A stretch of 64,000 bases of DNA. Origin: Lottiidibacillus patelloidae (lineage in GTDB: Bacteria > Bacillota > Bacilli > Bacillales > SA5d-4). The notes beneath the pieces are model-generated. The model was not told the DNA's origin and ran no database searches. It saw nothing but the letters and a program-made list of their open reading frames with translations. Below, in pieces: positions 36,713-46,609 of this stretch (the stretch's first letter is position 1; each line of letters begins with the position of its first letter). Where the stretch lies: contig NZ_NPIA01000006.1 of assembly GCF_002262935.1 (NCBI RefSeq), forward strand, positions 62,001 to 126,000. The letters are read 5' to 3'. The position numbers and the translations under genes were made by a program.

Positions 36713-37785
36713 GCGTTTATACTCTGTACGAGTCAAGTTCATTTCTACGTGGGCAAAACCACATGCAGTGAAAGGTATTAAGTGGTGTTAATACTCTGTA
36801 CGAGTCAAGTTCATTTCTACGAAATGATGGCAGAAGTATCAACTAGCCCAAAAAAGTTTTCGTGTTAATACTCTGTACGAGTCAAGTTCATTTCTACATC
36901 AACTTCAAGATATTGGGCATGAAGAAGCAGGAGCGTGTTAATACTCTGGACGAGTCATATTCATTTCTACAAAGAACATCTTCAAACTGTTGCCCAGCAG
37001 TAAATGTGTTAATACTCTGGACGAGTCATATTCATTTCTACACGTACTTCTGTTTGTGACTGAAAAGGACACAGAATGGAAGTGTTAATACTCTGGACGA
37101 GTCATATTCATTTCTACGTATCTAGTTCGGAGATTTTATATACGGCGTCTGAATGTGTTAATACTCTGGACGAGTCATATTCATTTCTACGAAAATGAAT
37201 TTAAAGACGTTACTACATATTTGAACGGTGTGTTAATACTCTGGACGAGTCATATTCATTTCTACATGCTAACTTTTTGAAGCATCTAAATGATAAGCAT
37301 GGTGTGTTAATACTCTGGACGAGTCATATTCATTTCTACGTCTCTGTCCCTATTATCATCGACGTTGTAGAGCGTAAGGTGTGTTAATACTCTGGACGAG
37401 TCATATTCATTTCTACGGCAAAGTGGACTCCAAGACCTCTGGGACGTTTGTGTGTTAATACTCTGGACGAGTCATATTCATTTCTACTTGAAATAGCAAT
37501 CTCAGAAATAGACATCCAAAAACAAGATGTGTTAATACTCTGGACGAGTCATATTCATTTCTACAAATAATATAAGGTGGCGATTTTAATGGAATTGAAA
37601 AAAATGTGTTAATACTCTGGACGAGTCATATTCATTTCTACAATGGGCAGTTTTATTAGGATACGCAAGTATCTTAGTGTTAATACTCTGGACGAGTCAT
37701 ATTCATTTCTACTTTAAACTCCAATATTAACGAATTCACGTCCAACTATGTGTTAATACTCTGGACGAGTCATATTCATTTCTAC
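36713..37785 (-). CRISPR. CRISPR-like array 2 (15 repeats, 14 spacers)
   Basis: Largest array. Repeat starts: 36713, 36785, 36862, 36935, 37006, 37082, 37155, 37230, 37304, 37381, 37452, 37529, 37606, 37677, 37750. Spacers are 35-41 nt. The three left-most repeats carry CTGTACGAG and CAAGTTC, the first being most diverged (GCGTTTATAC); the other twelve carry CTGGACGAG and CATATTC. This polarity fits new units being added at the right, next to the shared flank. Nearly all spacers have a coding-like plus-strand frame (EFKDVTTYLNG, VLLFVTEKDTEW, FLKHLNDKHG). Spacer 12 spans a ribosome site and ATG. Confidence 0.9.
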
Positions 37786-38100
37786 TGTACCCATATTTTA
37801 CCTTACTGCCCCAAGGCTTTCAAGAGCCTAATTACATGGTGCGGATTTTTTATGTTTTTCAAAAATATATTATGTAAACTAAAATTTTCGACCTGGCAAA
37901 ATACTACACTTTTCATGCCGCTTCGACAGAAATTCGACTAAATACTACGCTATTTCAGGCAAATGTCGAATTACATGCTAAGGCTTAAAATGAGGCAATT
38001 TTCCACCATGTAGCACTTCAAGAACTAGTTCCATTTCTTCTATATTAATATGCCCTTATATTTTTATGTATTACTAAGAATTTTGTATTGGTCATGCGCT
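37786..38100 (-). promoter_or_regulatory. Shared array leader, copy 2
   Basis: Same start TGTACCCATATTTTACC and the same order of blocks as copy 1; similarity to copy 1 runs to GCGCTCAGTT near 38104. Next comes a REP-like GGTGCCTGTCACC at 38115. Interpreted as the CRISPR leader with a minus-strand promoter. Confidence 0.75.
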
Positions 38101-38114
38101 CAGTTCCCGGAAGT

Positions 38115-38127
38115 GGTGCCTGTCACC
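38115..38127 (+). repeat. REP-like motif
   Basis: GGTGCCTGTCACC immediately right of the array 2 leader, mirroring the REP-like motif to its left at 36551. Confidence 0.6.
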
Positions 38128-38130
38128 ATG

Positions 38131-38172
38131 AAAAAAGCCACACTTTGCATTTCCATGCAAGATGCGGCTTAT
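38131..38172 (-). terminator. Terminator of the DUF805 gene
   Basis: On the minus strand AAGCCGCATCTTGCAT...ATGCAAAGTGTGGCTT is followed by TTTTC. Confidence 0.85.
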
Positions 38173-38194
38173 AACTTGAGAATTAACTGTAGAT

Positions 38195-38539
38195 TTAAGC
38201 AGCTTTCGGATTAGGACCAAATTGGTTTGCGTCTTTACTATCTTCACATAAGAAGAATAATAAAATAATACCACCGATTAGAGGAATTAAACTAATAAGT
38301 AACCACCAACCACTTCTTCCTGTATCATGCAATCTTCTTACACTTACTGCTAATGATGGCAATAATACTGCTAAGAGATATAAGTTTCCTAATAATCCAA
38401 CTTCGAAAAGAATTCCATCAATAAAACCTAGGACGAATGCTACGATCATATTAAAAAGAACGAACATCCAGTATTCCTTTCTTCTAGCTCTACCACTGAA
38501 GTTTACATAGTTTTTTAATACTTTCAAATACCACTCCAT
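38195..38539 (-). CDS. DUF805 membrane protein
   Basis: 114 aa with the DUF805 signatures FSGRARRKEYWMF near the N-terminus and VRRLHDTGRSGWW in the middle, plus three to four transmembrane helices. Widespread inner-membrane family of unknown role. ATG behind TAGGAGG. Ends with the usual short polar tail (SKDANQFGPNP). Confidence 0.9.
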   Translation of the reverse strand: MEWYLKVLKNYVNFSGRARRKEYWMFVLFNMIVAFVLGFIDGILFEVGLLGNLYLLAVLLPSLAVSVRRLHDTGRSGWWLLISLIPLIGGIILLFFLCEDSKDANQFGPNPKAA

Positions 38540-38674
38540 TTTAATACCTCCTAAATAAAATAAAATATATTTCTACGAAAATTATATCATTAATAAAATT
38601 GTTAATATATAGAATTTTTTGAAAAAACCCTTCATTAGTCGGCTTCTCCATTAATTAATGCAAGAAGGCATAAA

Positions 38675-39688
38675 CTATTCATACACTATTTCTAAGAACT
38701 CATTTATATCCTCATCTGATGTATATGATTTACCTTCAATGATAACTTCTGTTAATTCAAACGATTTATTATCTGGATCTAAAATGAATTTAACTTCTAC
38801 ATCTAACTCATCGAGACCATCTTTAGAAGGAGCGAGACCTCTAAAAAGGACAACATCATATGGAGTATTCTGCGATATATACTCCCATTCACCCTCTAAG
38901 AAAAAATCATCAAAAGCTTCTTCAACCGTTTTCTCAGGGTAATCGTAAAATGCGCCCCCTTGCACAGCATATATAGCGTCCAAATTACTTGGAGCTATGT
39001 AGGAAGTCAGAAAACTATAAGCCAGAAAAACGCCTAAAGCAATAAGGACTCCAAGCCACCTGTTTCCGCCTTTTCTTTTCGCGATTTTAATAGTTTCATC
39101 AAAGTTTGAATCTTCCTTCTTTATCTTTTCTATCTTTCTATCAACATGAGATTTATACAATTTATTTCCGAAAATAGCCATTAAGATAGATGCTGCTAGA
39201 CCGATAACGCTATCGACTGGATCAATGAAACTTTCAGTTGAGTACTGATAATTAATGACATAGACTAATAGAAAGTCAATTAACAGAAAAGCTAAGGCGA
39301 TAAATAAAAGCTCTCTGTACATTTTCCTGTAGCCTAACCAAAATACTCCCAAGAAAAATGCAGCAATGTTACCGGCACCACCCGAGCCAGTTTCATCCAT
39401 CTTAACCCACTTTTCCTTATAGTAAGGATATTTAGAACCAACATATGCTTCTGCAAGAACTTCATCTTGATTCGGTTCTTCTGTAGATAAATCTTCACTC
39501 TGACTTTCTACAATTACTTCTTCTTCACTTGTTTTATTTGCTTTGATTTCTTCAAATTTTTCATCTTCTCTTGCATTCGATTCATCATTCTTAGCGGCTA
39601 TTCTTATTACTTTTTCACCACAAGCTGAACAAAATAAGGCGTCTTCTGTAACTTTATTACCACACTTTGAACAATACAACGTGATCAC
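38675..39688 (-). CDS. Zinc-ribbon DUF2628 membrane protein
   Basis: 337 aa. N-terminal zinc ribbon CSKCGNK...CSACGEK (5-28), an acidic low-complexity linker (about 30-75), then the DUF2628-type block YYKEKWVKMDETGSGG followed by FFLGVFWLGYRKMYRE and several transmembrane segments (about 110-145, 155-175, 210-230). The C-terminal ~100 residues are an extracytoplasmic domain. Likely a membrane protein of stress or envelope function; exact role unknown. Confidence 0.75.
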   Translation of the reverse strand: MITLYCSKCGNKVTEDALFCSACGEKVIRIAAKNDESNAREDEKFEEIKANKTSEEEVIVESQSEDLSTEEPNQDEVLAEAYVGSKYPYYKEKWVKMDETGSGGAGNIAAFFLGVFWLGYRKMYRELLFIALAFLLIDFLLVYVINYQYSTESFIDPVDSVIGLAASILMAIFGNKLYKSHVDRKIEKIKKEDSNFDETIKIAKRKGGNRWLGVLIALGVFLAYSFLTSYIAPSNLDAIYAVQGGAFYDYPEKTVEEAFDDFFLEGEWEYISQNTPYDVVLFRGLAPSKDGLDELDVEVKFILDPDNKSFELTEVIIEGKSYTSDEDINEFLEIVYE

Positions 39689-39774
39689 TCATTTCTTTTC
39701 TATTTATCTACTTTTCTATTTCTTAATTATACACTTCTTGGAAAAGTAATTAAAATTTGGTGTGTGTATTTTTT

Positions 39775-39787
39775 GGTGCCTGTCACC
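39775..39787 (+). repeat. REP-like motif
   Basis: GGTGCCTGTCACC in the divergent gap between the DUF2628 gene and the secreted protein gene. Confidence 0.6.
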
Positions 39788-39858
39788 TTTACTGCCTATT
39801 AAAAACTAGAAAAACAAGGTAAAATGAGGAGGGCAGATAATTTAAACTGGAGGTATTT

Positions 39859-41724
39859 ATGAAGTTCATAAAAAATAAGAAGATTGCAGTTATCGCTAGT
39901 AGTAGTTTATTGCTATTAATTTCTAGTATTATTATCTATAGTTTTTTTAATTCAAATACGGATACTCCGACTAACACTGAACCATCAGACGAAGGTATTA
40001 CTGATACATATAGCGTGGAGCAAAGCTTAACAGTTAACCCGAATGTACTGCATTTAAAACAGGGGGAAAGTGCTGAAATTGCAGAAGTTTTTGCAACAGT
40101 AACTAATCTTAGCAATAGTGATAAAGAAATGCTTAACATTTTAGAAGATAATGATAGAGTAGATGATTTTGAAATTAGTATTTCATCCGAAAACGTCATA
40201 AGGATTGAGAAAACAGAAACTAGTATTTTTATCACTGTTATGGACACAGTTACTGAAAATTATGCAATCCTTACAATTAAAGCTACTGTCGATGGTGAAA
40301 CAGTAAGTGCTGAAATTACAGTCAATATTACCGATATACCTGGCGCTGTCACAATAGAGACAGCCGTAAAGCAGTATAACGGAATAAGCGAAGCACTTAA
40401 AGCTTTAGGAACAGAACAAGGTTGGAACTATGAAACTAGCTTAAAAGGTGCTGACTATTTATTAATTGAAAAAACTGCGAGAAACTTTGTTACAGTTAGC
40501 TTTTTCGAAAAGGAACTGCTTGCGGACAAAACGGTTATTCACCAGTTAGTCGGCACTGAAGAAGTAAAGAACGGTACAAGTCCGATTCCAAACGGTCTAT
40601 CACCTGATATAAGAGCAGAACTTATCAAGGAAGATGAGCTTAACGCGACAGTGTACACGTTAATTTTTGACACAGAGTTAGGTACAGGCGGGAAATACTT
40701 CACCTTTACTTTAATTCGTGAAGGCGCATCTTGGAAAGTGGATACGTACAAAGTTACAGAGGGCGACTTAAAGTTAACGTGGGAAGAAGCGAAAAAGTAC
40801 CTTAGTAAAATTACGAATGAAAGTGTAGTTAAAAAAGGTACGCCTGAAAACATGAAGGAAGAAAAGAATGAGAGCGGCGAAAAAGTTTTCTTTTTCACAA
40901 TAAAAGAAAGTAACTATGAGATGAATCGCCAAACAGGGAAAATAACAGAGATTATCGAAGAAACTTCTGAGGAAACAGAAGAATCAGATGAAACGGAAAC
41001 GACAGAACCATCTGATCCACCAAAGCAAAAGATGACAGCAAGTGACTATATGAAACTTCGTGCTAACTTCCATGCGGCAATGATCGGGCTAGGCAGTAAA
41101 AATGGTTGGAACACAGACAGACCGTTAACGGCAGATGAATATAACATAGTAAAAAAAGAAGCACTAAAATATATTACAGAAAGTTATTACAACTATTTAA
41201 GAGATCAAAAAGTCCATTATGATATGAAAGAAGTAGCTTTGTTTAATGTTCTACTAGGATATCAAGTGGATTTTGAAAATCGATACCATCATCGAAGATT
41301 AGGTATTGATGTAGGCGTAGGACATTTAAAAGTAAGAGAACAAGGTAGTAATTATATCATCTATACTAGAATAGATTTTCCGTATCGAGTTGATCCTAAT
41401 TTATTCTTTATGGATGAGGCATATAAAACGAATTATAGGTTTGTAAAGCGAAATGGTGTCTGGTTAATCGATAGCATGCTTTCATATAATGCAACTCATT
41501 ACCCAGTTGAAATGAATTGGGAAGAGGCGAAACTTTATCTTGAGAGAGATTTGCACTGGCCGACACTAACAAAAGTAGGCAAAGAAACTACAAATAATGG
41601 TGAAGTATTTACCTTCACAGTTGATGGAGAGTCTTACTCTATTAGAATTAAAGACATGCATGTTTTTGATCAATATGGTCATAAATTACCAGATCCAATG
41701 TTATTGCAGTATATGAATGAATAG
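39859..41724 (+). CDS. Secreted or membrane-anchored hypothetical protein
   Basis: 621 aa with an N-terminal hydrophobic anchor (KKIAVIASSSLLLLISSIII) and an acidic linker. About 45-150 looks like an immunoglobulin-fold (Big-type) domain with a run VDGETVSAEITVN. Two similar units follow, each with a helix then a beta-rich block ending in a short VFxFTxxxxxYxxxxxTG pattern (near 350-372 and 585-605), separated by a Glu/Thr rich spacer at 365-400 (ETEESDETETTEPSDPPKQK). ATG 39859 behind TGGAGG. Probably an extracellular protein; function unknown. Confidence 0.65.
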   Translation: MKFIKNKKIAVIASSSLLLLISSIIIYSFFNSNTDTPTNTEPSDEGITDTYSVEQSLTVNPNVLHLKQGESAEIAEVFATVTNLSNSDKEMLNILEDNDRVDDFEISISSENVIRIEKTETSIFITVMDTVTENYAILTIKATVDGETVSAEITVNITDIPGAVTIETAVKQYNGISEALKALGTEQGWNYETSLKGADYLLIEKTARNFVTVSFFEKELLADKTVIHQLVGTEEVKNGTSPIPNGLSPDIRAELIKEDELNATVYTLIFDTELGTGGKYFTFTLIREGASWKVDTYKVTEGDLKLTWEEAKKYLSKITNESVVKKGTPENMKEEKNESGEKVFFFTIKESNYEMNRQTGKITEIIEETSEETEESDETETTEPSDPPKQKMTASDYMKLRANFHAAMIGLGSKNGWNTDRPLTADEYNIVKKEALKYITESYYNYLRDQKVHYDMKEVALFNVLLGYQVDFENRYHHRRLGIDVGVGHLKVREQGSNYIIYTRIDFPYRVDPNLFFMDEAYKTNYRFVKRNGVWLIDSMLSYNATHYPVEMNWEEAKLYLERDLHWPTLTKVGKETTNNGEVFTFTVDGESYSIRIKDMHVFDQYGHKLPDPMLLQYMNE

Positions 41725-41744
41725 TGTTCGGTTACCGTTTTTTT

Positions 41745-41816
41745 GGTTGCCAGTCACCTCGAAAAACAATTTCCAGCTCATGCTCTCAATCAAGAGAATA
41801 TGAGCTGCTTTTGTTT
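41745..41816 (+). repeat. REP-like motif with terminator hairpin
   Basis: GGTTGCCAGTCACC at 41745-41758 followed by CAGCTCAT.CTCT...AGAG.ATGAGCTGCTTTTG at 41773-41816, which can end the secreted-protein gene. Confidence 0.7.
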
Positions 41817-41982
41817 GCCCAACCAAGATTCTTGTTAAATGTATGGGATAATTCGCTTGATTTTTTTTTGTGCTAAAAAAACATCTTAAATCCCAAAGTT
41901 TATTTCTATTTAAGAAATGAGTTAAAATAGAAGTAATAGTTATCAATTTTCACAAAGACATTTACCATAAGGAGCATGACAA

Positions 41983-43116
41983 TTGCTAATTCAATGTACG
42001 AAGAAACTACTAGACCAATTAAAAATAAAGCCAGAAGTTGCAAGTGAAGAGGAGACAGCTCTCACATCCTGGCATGCCAATATCATTACGATCATGCGTA
42101 GAAAGACGGTTGTTTTAGTAAATGATAAAAATCGCTATGTAATCGTCCTGTTTGGCTTAAAAGCAAAGGACTTTAAAAACTTTAATACGCTTGTTGTTCA
42201 GGCAATTCGCAATACTTTTACTGAAGAAAACATCCAACAATCTGTCATTGATGACTTTTTGGAGAATGCATCGACAATTACATATACAAAAACGAAAGAC
42301 CGTAAGTCAGTAGCTCGAATGAATAAAGGCTGCGACTATGTTTATTTTTATGAGCGAGATATTGATCAATCTTCCATCTTTCAACCAATTGTTAGTATGA
42401 AAGCAAGCGGCGAATTAGTAGGGGAAGGTATGAAAAACGCTATACGACCTAATGAAGAAATGTTTCAAGATTTAGCTGACTATACTGGGAAAAAAGTATT
42501 TGAAGTGAAAGCTTACGTGATGAAAGTTTTCCTTCATTTAGAGAATCATGAAGTATGGCGTAGATTAGTCGTTCCAGCTAACATGACATTTGCGCAATTT
42601 CATAATGCGTTGCAAATAGCTTTTGATTGGGAAGACTATCATTTACATGAATTTTATATATATATGAATGCGGATAAGAAGGAATTTACGTGGACAAAAA
42701 ACCCGTATCATCCAGATGGGCATCACCCTGTCATTAATTTACTTTGTGATGAAGAGTCTTTCGGCTATCGGGATGAAGATGATCTGCCAGCAAAACTTGA
42801 TAAGGATGTAAGACTAGAGGAATATCTTCCTGCAAGAGGGAAATATGTGTATGACTTTGGTGATAATTGGGAGCATTATTTTGAAGTAGAACGAGAAATA
42901 GAAGACTTCGATAAAAACTACCCGCAATGTCTTGAACTGAAAGGGGAAACACCTCCGGAAGATGTCGGTGGTGAAGGTGGTTATGAGCATTACTTAGAAG
43001 TAATTGCTAATAAAGACCATCCTGATTATGAGCATTTTATGCAGTGGGGAAAAAGAAATTTATATAGAGACTATAACATAGGTGTCATAAATAGACGGTT
43101 AAAGTGGGATAGGTAA
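41983..43116 (+). CDS. DUF6933/pRiA4b ORF-3-like protein
   Basis: 377 aa from TTG 41983, eight bases behind AAGGAG. The N-terminal ~170 residues resemble the DUF6933 type (CTKKLLDQL...SWHANIITIMRRKTVVLVND). The C-terminal ~190 match the plasmid pRiA4b ORF-3 family: EVWRRLVVPANMTFAQFHNALQIAFDWEDYHLHEF, FGDNWEHYFEVE and ETPPEDVGGEGGYEHYLEV. Function is unknown; these proteins often lie in mobile or variable regions. Confidence 0.85.
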   Translation: MLIQCTKKLLDQLKIKPEVASEEETALTSWHANIITIMRRKTVVLVNDKNRYVIVLFGLKAKDFKNFNTLVVQAIRNTFTEENIQQSVIDDFLENASTITYTKTKDRKSVARMNKGCDYVYFYERDIDQSSIFQPIVSMKASGELVGEGMKNAIRPNEEMFQDLADYTGKKVFEVKAYVMKVFLHLENHEVWRRLVVPANMTFAQFHNALQIAFDWEDYHLHEFYIYMNADKKEFTWTKNPYHPDGHHPVINLLCDEESFGYRDEDDLPAKLDKDVRLEEYLPARGKYVYDFGDNWEHYFEVEREIEDFDKNYPQCLELKGETPPEDVGGEGGYEHYLEVIANKDHPDYEHFMQWGKRNLYRDYNIGVINRRLKWDR

Positions 43117-43170
43117 TTTTTATCCGGTGCTTGTCCAATGAAGCGATTATAAAATCTAAAGGGGTGCAAC

Positions 43171-44598
43171 ATGAAGACGACAGTTATAGAGAAAAATTCT
43201 ACGCCTTCGCCGATTAAGGAAACAGCGAATAAAGACATTGATGCGGTTTTACAAAAGCAAAAATCGTTTTTTGCTACAGGAAAGACGCGTCCACTTCAAG
43301 CAAGGGAAGATGCATTGCGGAAACTTCGCACATTAATTAGTGACAATGAACAAGCAATACTTCAGGCTTTAATGAAAGACTTGAACAAATCAGAAGCCGA
43401 GGCGTATATTACCGAAATTGCCGTATTAAAAGAGGAAATAAAGTTCATTTTGAAAAACCTCCACAACTGGGCCAAACCGAAAAAAGTAAAGACAGCCCTA
43501 ACGCACATTGGCACAAAGGGCATTCAGATTCCCGAACCATACGGAGTAAGTTTAATTATTGCTCCTTGGAACTATCCGTTTCAACTAGCACTTTCACCTT
43601 TACTTGGCGCAATTGCGGCAGGGAATACTGCAATCCTCAAGCCGTCTGAATTGACACCAACCGTCGCAGCCTTATTAAGCAAAATCATTAATGAACATTT
43701 TGATCCAGGCTATATTCATGTAATAGAAGGTGGCGTTGAAACAAATCAATATTTACTGAAGCAGCGATTCGATTATATCTTTTTCACAGGAAGCGTACCG
43801 GTAGGGAAAATCGTGATGGAAGCGGCAGCGAAAAATCTTACGCCACTGACATTAGAGCTTGGTGGGAAAAGTCCTTGTATTGTCCATGAGGATGCAGATA
43901 TTTCATTAGCAGCGAAGCGTATTGCATTCGGAAAAGTAACAAATGCCGGACAAACATGTATTGCCCCTGATTACTTATTCGTTCATAAAAAAGTAAAAGA
44001 TGCTTTCATTCAAGCATACAAACAAGCGATAACAGAATTTTATGGGGACGAGCCCATCAAAAATGAAACGTACGGAAAAATCGTCAATCAACGCCACTTT
44101 GATAGAGTTAGCTCTTATTTATCTGATGGGGATATCATTGTAGGTGGAAAAGTAGACGAAGCGCTTCATAAAATTGAGCCGACGATCCTTGTTCCGAAAA
44201 GCTTAGAAGTGCCAGTCATGCAAGAGGAAATTTTCGGTCCAATTATGCCTATGATAGAGTACGAAAATCTTGAAGAAGTTGTTGCATTTGTAAACAGTCG
44301 ACCGAAACCATTAGCACTTTACTTGTTCAGTAATGAAAAAAAGGTGCAGAAGAAAATCAATACAGAAATCTCGTATGGTGGTGGCTGTATCAATGATACG
44401 CTACTTCATGTCGCAACGCCTTACCTTCCTTTTGGCGGAGTAGGCGAAAGTGGATTAGGAAGTTATCACGGAGAAAGCAGTTTTAAAACTTTTTCTCATT
44501 ACAAAAGCGTCTTAAAGCAGACGACTAAGTTCGACTTCTCCTTCCGCTATCCAAATGCGAAATATGGCTTGAAAATAATAAAAAAATTGATGGGATGA
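43171..44598 (+). CDS. Aldehyde dehydrogenase, class-3-like
   Basis: 475 aa NAD(P)-dependent aldehyde oxidation enzyme. [29 protein letters not shown], catalytic ELGGKSP (E229) and [11 protein letters not shown] (C263), and [15 protein letters not shown] near the end are all in place. The length and C-terminal [13 protein letters not shown] resemble YwdH-type enzymes of bacilli that oxidise long-chain or aromatic aldehydes. ATG behind AAAGGGGTG. Monocistronic, with its own terminator. Confidence 0.93.
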   Translation: MKTTVIEKNSTPSPIKETANKDIDAVLQKQKSFFATGKTRPLQAREDALRKLRTLISDNEQAILQALMKDLNKSEAEAYITEIAVLKEEIKFILKNLHNWAKPKKVKTALTHIGTKGIQIPEPYGVSLIIAPWNYPFQLALSPLLGAIAAGNTAILKPSELTPTVAALLSKIINEHFDPGYIHVIEGGVETNQYLLKQRFDYIFFTGSVPVGKIVMEAAAKNLTPLTLELGGKSPCIVHEDADISLAAKRIAFGKVTNAGQTCIAPDYLFVHKKVKDAFIQAYKQAITEFYGDEPIKNETYGKIVNQRHFDRVSSYLSDGDIIVGGKVDEALHKIEPTILVPKSLEVPVMQEEIFGPIMPMIEYENLEEVVAFVNSRPKPLALYLFSNEKKVQKKINTEISYGGGCINDTLLHVATPYLPFGGVGESGLGSYHGESSFKTFSHYKSVLKQTTKFDFSFRYPNAKYGLKIIKKLMG

Positions 44599-44958
44599 TT
44601 GGTGGTGCCTGTGGTCAATCCCTTCAAAAATAGACAAACTTAAAACACTACACTATTTATAAATTTTTGTAACTTAGGTAGTAACTATTAGAGAAACCGA
44701 ATCCAAGTTTATAATGGATTCGGTTTTCGTTGTAATATAGAATAATTTTCTTTTTCATGGAGTTTTGATAAAAGAAACTCTCAATAACAGCGTTTTTCCA
44801 CAGTTAGATTTTAGAGACATACTTGGTGTAATCTGTTATTTTTTTCAAAATTATTTTGAATATTTAATATCTTCACTTCTACACCCCAACTCTATATAGT
44901 ATAAATATACTATAATGGGAATTTATTCCTGCTAAACATTAAAAAGGAGGTATATATA
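44599..44958. other. Gap before the DUF4282 gene
   Basis: Holds a partial REP-like GGTGCCTGTGG (44603), the terminator, and the upstream region of the DUF4282 gene with TCTACACCCCAA (44885) and a TATAGTATAAATATACTATA palindrome (44896-44915). The CTACACCCC half resembles the small-gene palindrome but its partner GTAGG is absent. Confidence 0.5.
44691..44731 (+). terminator. Terminator of the aldehyde dehydrogenase gene
   Basis: GAAACCGAATCC-AAGTTTATAAT-GGATTCGGTTTTC stem and T-run, about 95 bases after the stop. Confidence 0.85.
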
Positions 44959-45222
44959 GTGAAAGAATTTTTACATTTTGACAAGATGATAACACCAGCA
45001 ATTATTAAATTTATTTTCTGGGCATGTGCAAGTTTATCAATTCTGGCAGGATTTGCAATGATGTTTCAAGGTGGTTTGCAGGTACTAGTAGGGTTATTTA
45101 TTATGTCTGTAGGTCCAATAGTATCTCGCATTTATTGTGAATTATTAATTGTGCTTTTTAAAATGCATGAATCATTACACGCAATTAACAAAAACAATTC
45201 ACATGAGCGTATTAGCGCTTAG
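44959..45222 (+). CDS. DUF4282 membrane protein
   Basis: 87 aa from GTG 44959 behind a perfect AAAGGAGGT. KEFLHFDKMITPAIIKFIFW and IMSVGPIVSRIYCELLIVLFKMHESLHAI are the DUF4282 signature, with two transmembrane helices. Function unknown. Followed by a strong terminator. Confidence 0.9.
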   Translation: MKEFLHFDKMITPAIIKFIFWACASLSILAGFAMMFQGGLQVLVGLFIMSVGPIVSRIYCELLIVLFKMHESLHAINKNNSHERISA

Positions 45223-45236
45223 TAATATAGTTACTT

Positions 45237-45275
45237 GAATGAAAAATAAGAGGAAGACCCTCTTATTTTTCATTC
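45237..45275 (+). terminator. Terminator of the DUF4282 gene
   Basis: GAATGAAAAATAAGAGG-AAGA-CCCTCTTATTTTTCATTC, an uninterrupted stem of 17 base pairs. Confidence 0.9.
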
Positions 45276-45502
45276 CTAATTTTCTTCTAATGAATTTTTA
45301 TGAGAACATCATTGTATTTATCGTTATTAAAAACTTTTTTGGGTAAGCAAACAATCGATCGAGCAATAAACATTATATTAGAATGCATAGATTCTGTAAA
45401 AAGATAACGACATTTCAGTAGAAAATAAAAAGAAAAGCATGAGAGAAAGTTAAAATTTATGAAACGCACATTGCAAATAAGGTGAAAGATGGGAGAGATT
45501 GT

Positions 45503-45931
45503 ATGATTAAAAATGTAAAAATGGGTTTATCTGCACTATTATTATTGTCTTTTTTCTTACCTTGGTTTTCAATGGATTTTTTAATTACAGATGCTAATAT
45601 TTCCGGGTTTAAGCTTGTAGAAGTTTTCACATCTGAACTCGTAGTAATGCTAGATTCCTTTGCTAATATCTTTTATGTTCTTTACCTTATTCCTGTCTTA
45701 GCAGTAATTTCTTTGATTACAGCGAAATCTCGTGTTTGGAGCATGATAGCTGGAATATTTACTTTATTAATATGTTTAGTTGCAGTGAGTATGGCAAGGG
45801 ATGGAGCTCCTATTTTCACATTTTTAGCTTATGGAGGATACTTAACGTTTCTGTCTGCGATAGGTTTACTCGTTACATCTTTTTTGAAAGTTGAAGATGT
45901 AAGTTCAATTTCTCCATCGGTTGAAGCTTAG
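45503..45931 (+). CDS. Hypothetical four-helix membrane protein
   Basis: 142 aa from ATG 45503, behind GGGAGAG. Hydrophobic segments at about 8-25, 45-70, 75-95 and 105-125 (LSALLLLSFFLPWF; VLYLIPVLAVISLI). No motif beyond the membrane helices. The SFFLPWFSMDF start is common in small Firmicutes membrane proteins. Function unknown. Confidence 0.65.
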   Translation: MIKNVKMGLSALLLLSFFLPWFSMDFLITDANISGFKLVEVFTSELVVMLDSFANIFYVLYLIPVLAVISLITAKSRVWSMIAGIFTLLICLVAVSMARDGAPIFTFLAYGGYLTFLSAIGLLVTSFLKVEDVSSISPSVEA

Positions 45932-45972
45932 GTTTCATATTGTGATTTCCATGATTAAGTTGAACCAAAAAC

Positions 45973-46009
45973 AAGCGCAAGCTCTTTTATCTTAAGAGGC
46001 TTGCGCTTC
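45973..46009 (+). terminator. Terminator after the 45503 gene
   Basis: AAGCGCAAGCTCTT-TTATCTT-AAGAGGCTTGCGCTT stem, followed by CTTTG. Confidence 0.85.
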
Positions 46010-46205
46010 TTTGTCTAGGTATAAAGTTCCTTATATTAAACGTGAAGTAGCTTTAATAGTACCTGTCATCATATAAATTTTAAATAGAAGGAATTACAAA
46101 TTATAAGTAGTTGTTATTTCTTCAATAGTGTAGGAGAGTACCTGTATTATAGATAATATATATGTAGATAATATTGAAAATTTTAAATTAGGAGGTGAAG
46201 CCTTA

Positions 46206-46607
46206 ATGGCTTTAACCATATATTATTTTCGGTGTGACTGTGGCTGGCAAGAAGAGTGGATTTCGTTAATTTCAAAAAGGAAAAGGACAATTTATCAGAA
46301 ATTAGAAAAGGAGCTTCAATTAGCTACAAATCATCACGCATTGAATGAATGGAGAAGTGTTTATCATCGCTTTGTAAATGGAGAAATCCTAGAGGAAGAA
46401 ATAAAATGCCGTAAAAGTTTAGTCATATGTACTCATTGTAAACATAGTGCTGAACAAATAGTGATTTATGATAAAAAGTTAGACAAGCCGATTCACGCAG
46501 TTTTGTGTAATAACTGTGGAATTGACGATGTGCAAATATTCCACAATCCAATGCAATTACCATGTCCAGTATGTAAGCAGGTTGTTAAAAGGAGGGAAAC
46601 CCCATAA
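46206..46607 (+). CDS. Zinc-ribbon-like hypothetical protein
   Basis: 133 aa, ATG behind TTAGGAGGTGAAG. Starts YYFRCDCGWQEEW and carries cysteine pairs CTHCKH, CNNCG and CPVCKQ, so it probably binds one or two zinc ions. A basic helical middle (KRKRTIYQKLEKELQL). No family recognised; a nucleic-acid or regulatory role is plausible. A REP-transposase remnant follows directly. Confidence 0.65.
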   Translation: MALTIYYFRCDCGWQEEWISLISKRKRTIYQKLEKELQLATNHHALNEWRSVYHRFVNGEILEEEIKCRKSLVICTHCKHSAEQIVIYDKKLDKPIHAVLCNNCGIDDVQIFHNPMQLPCPVCKQVVKRRETP

Positions 46608-46609
46608 GT

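Noticed and set aside
36862-37059. Short plus-strand open frames across the arrays
   Set aside because: They run through repeats and spacers and all begin with the same repeat-derived MLILCTSQVHFY or MLILWTSHIHFY, so they are frames of the repeat, not genes.
44885-44894. CTACACCCC before the DUF4282 gene as another GTAGG-N7-CCTAC site
   Set aside because: Only one half-site is present; no GTAGG at the right spacing.
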